Positions 4,921 through 5,305 of a stretch of 5,305 bases of DNA are shown one piece after another; within the stretch, counting starts at the first letter, position 1, and every line of letters begins with the position of its first letter. The DNA is from an uncultured Eubacteriales bacterium (GTDB taxonomy: Bacteria; Bacillota; Clostridia; Christensenellales; Aristaeellaceae): contig USFL01000127.1 in the NCBI GenBank assembly GCA_900553905.1, positions 1-5,305 of the forward strand, written 5' to 3'. The notes below the pieces were generated by a model. It was given only the letters and a program-made list of their open reading frames with translations. It was not told where the DNA came from and made no database searches. The position numbers were made by a program, and so were the translations under genes.

Positions 4921-5305
4921 ATGCAAAAAACCGTCAGCATTTCCCGTGAGCTGAAAGCCACGCGGCGCCGCGAGAACGTTGCGGGCTATCTGTTCATGGC
5001 GCCCAGCCTGCTGTTTTTCCTGGGGTTTGTCATCTTCCCGATGGGCATGTGTCTGGTGACCAGCACGTTCAACTACACCATGACCGACTTCAGCTTCATC
5101 GGGCTTCAAAACTACGCCGAGCTCTTCTCGGACGCCATCTTCGGAAAGTCCCTCGTCAACACCGTCATCATCGTGGTGGCCAGCGTGCCCACCGTGTGCT
5201 TCTTCTCGCTGTGGGTGGCGTCGGTCATCTACAGGCTGCGTGACGTGTACACCTCGTTTTACCGCTGCGTATTCTACCTGCCGGTGGTTACCGGCTCCGT
5301 GGCCG
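4921..5305 (+). CDS. ABC sugar importer permease (MsmF/UgpA/MalF type), 3' end cut off by the window edge
   Basis: The first 128 codons of an inner membrane permease are visible. After a basic cytoplasmic tail (MQKTVSISRELKATRRREN), the first membrane segment covers about residues 21-47 and includes the family's characteristic APSLLFFLGFVIFP. An external stretch with FIGLQNYAELFSD (59-71) follows, which is the hallmark of sugar permeases of this class. The second membrane segment is about 77-104. The visible part ends in FYLPVVTGSVA (118-128), at the start of the third. The EAA loop that contacts the ATPase lies outside the window. GAGGGGG (4907-4913) sits 7 bases before the ATG. It is cotranscribed with the binding protein across the hairpin at 4858-4898; a second permease of the MsmG/UgpE type would be expected next. 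The family assignment is secure; the substrate is inferred only from neighbours. Confidence 0.93.
   Translation, partial: MQKTVSISRELKATRRRENVAGYLFMAPSLLFFLGFVIFPMGMCLVTSTFNYTMTDFSFIGLQNYAELFSDAIFGKSLVNTVIIVVASVPTVCFFSLWVASVIYRLRDVYTSFYRCVFYLPVVTGSVA

Noticed and set aside
3478..5109. A 543-codon open frame on the minus strand, antisense to the binding protein and permease genes
   Set aside because: It has the same register effect: the sense genes use no TTA, CTA or TCA codons here. The product is a low-complexity G/A/V/H-rich sequence with no family features.

Overview
The window looks like chromosomal DNA from a GC-rich member of the Clostridia/Firmicutes, probably gut-associated. This is inference. 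The signs are strong AAGGAGG-type ribosome binding sites, sigma-A-like promoters in AT-rich gaps, a Clostridia-style exported SH3 protein, and coding sequences ending mostly in G or C. No phage, insertion sequence, CRISPR array, tRNA or rRNA was seen.

Left part (1-1250). The 5' three-quarters of an ECF-type sigma factor gene runs leftward off the window edge. Diverging from it is a gene for a small exported protein with two bacterial SH3-like domains, behind a good promoter (TTGGCA-17-TATCAT). Downstream of that gene lie two abutting perfect hairpins that lack a U-tract.

Centre and right (1265-5305). This is a divergent sugar-utilisation locus. Leftward, a FadR-subfamily (FCD) GntR regulator and an N-acylglucosamine 2-epimerase family protein form a tight two-gene operon (15-base gap) ending in an intrinsic terminator. 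Rightward, a family 1 sugar-binding protein and an MsmF/UgpA-type permease begin an ABC importer operon, which continues beyond the window. Both operons fire from one AT-rich gap of 277 bases. That gap holds back-to-back sigma-A-like promoters and several palindromes that are candidate operators.

The simplest reading is that the transporter imports an amino sugar or related sugar, the epimerase interconverts it (ManNAc and GlcNAc by family precedent), and the GntR protein switches both operons by sensing a pathway intermediate. The epimerase carries the WWPH motif and the C-terminal layout of mammalian RENBP, which supports a true GlcNAc 2-epimerase role. No sialic acid lyase, kinase or deacetylase is visible here, so the sialic acid link is suggestive only. 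I found no clear evidence for a wholly new system. The points most worth checking are the operator architecture, the binding protein without a lipobox, and the palindrome that separates it from the permease.
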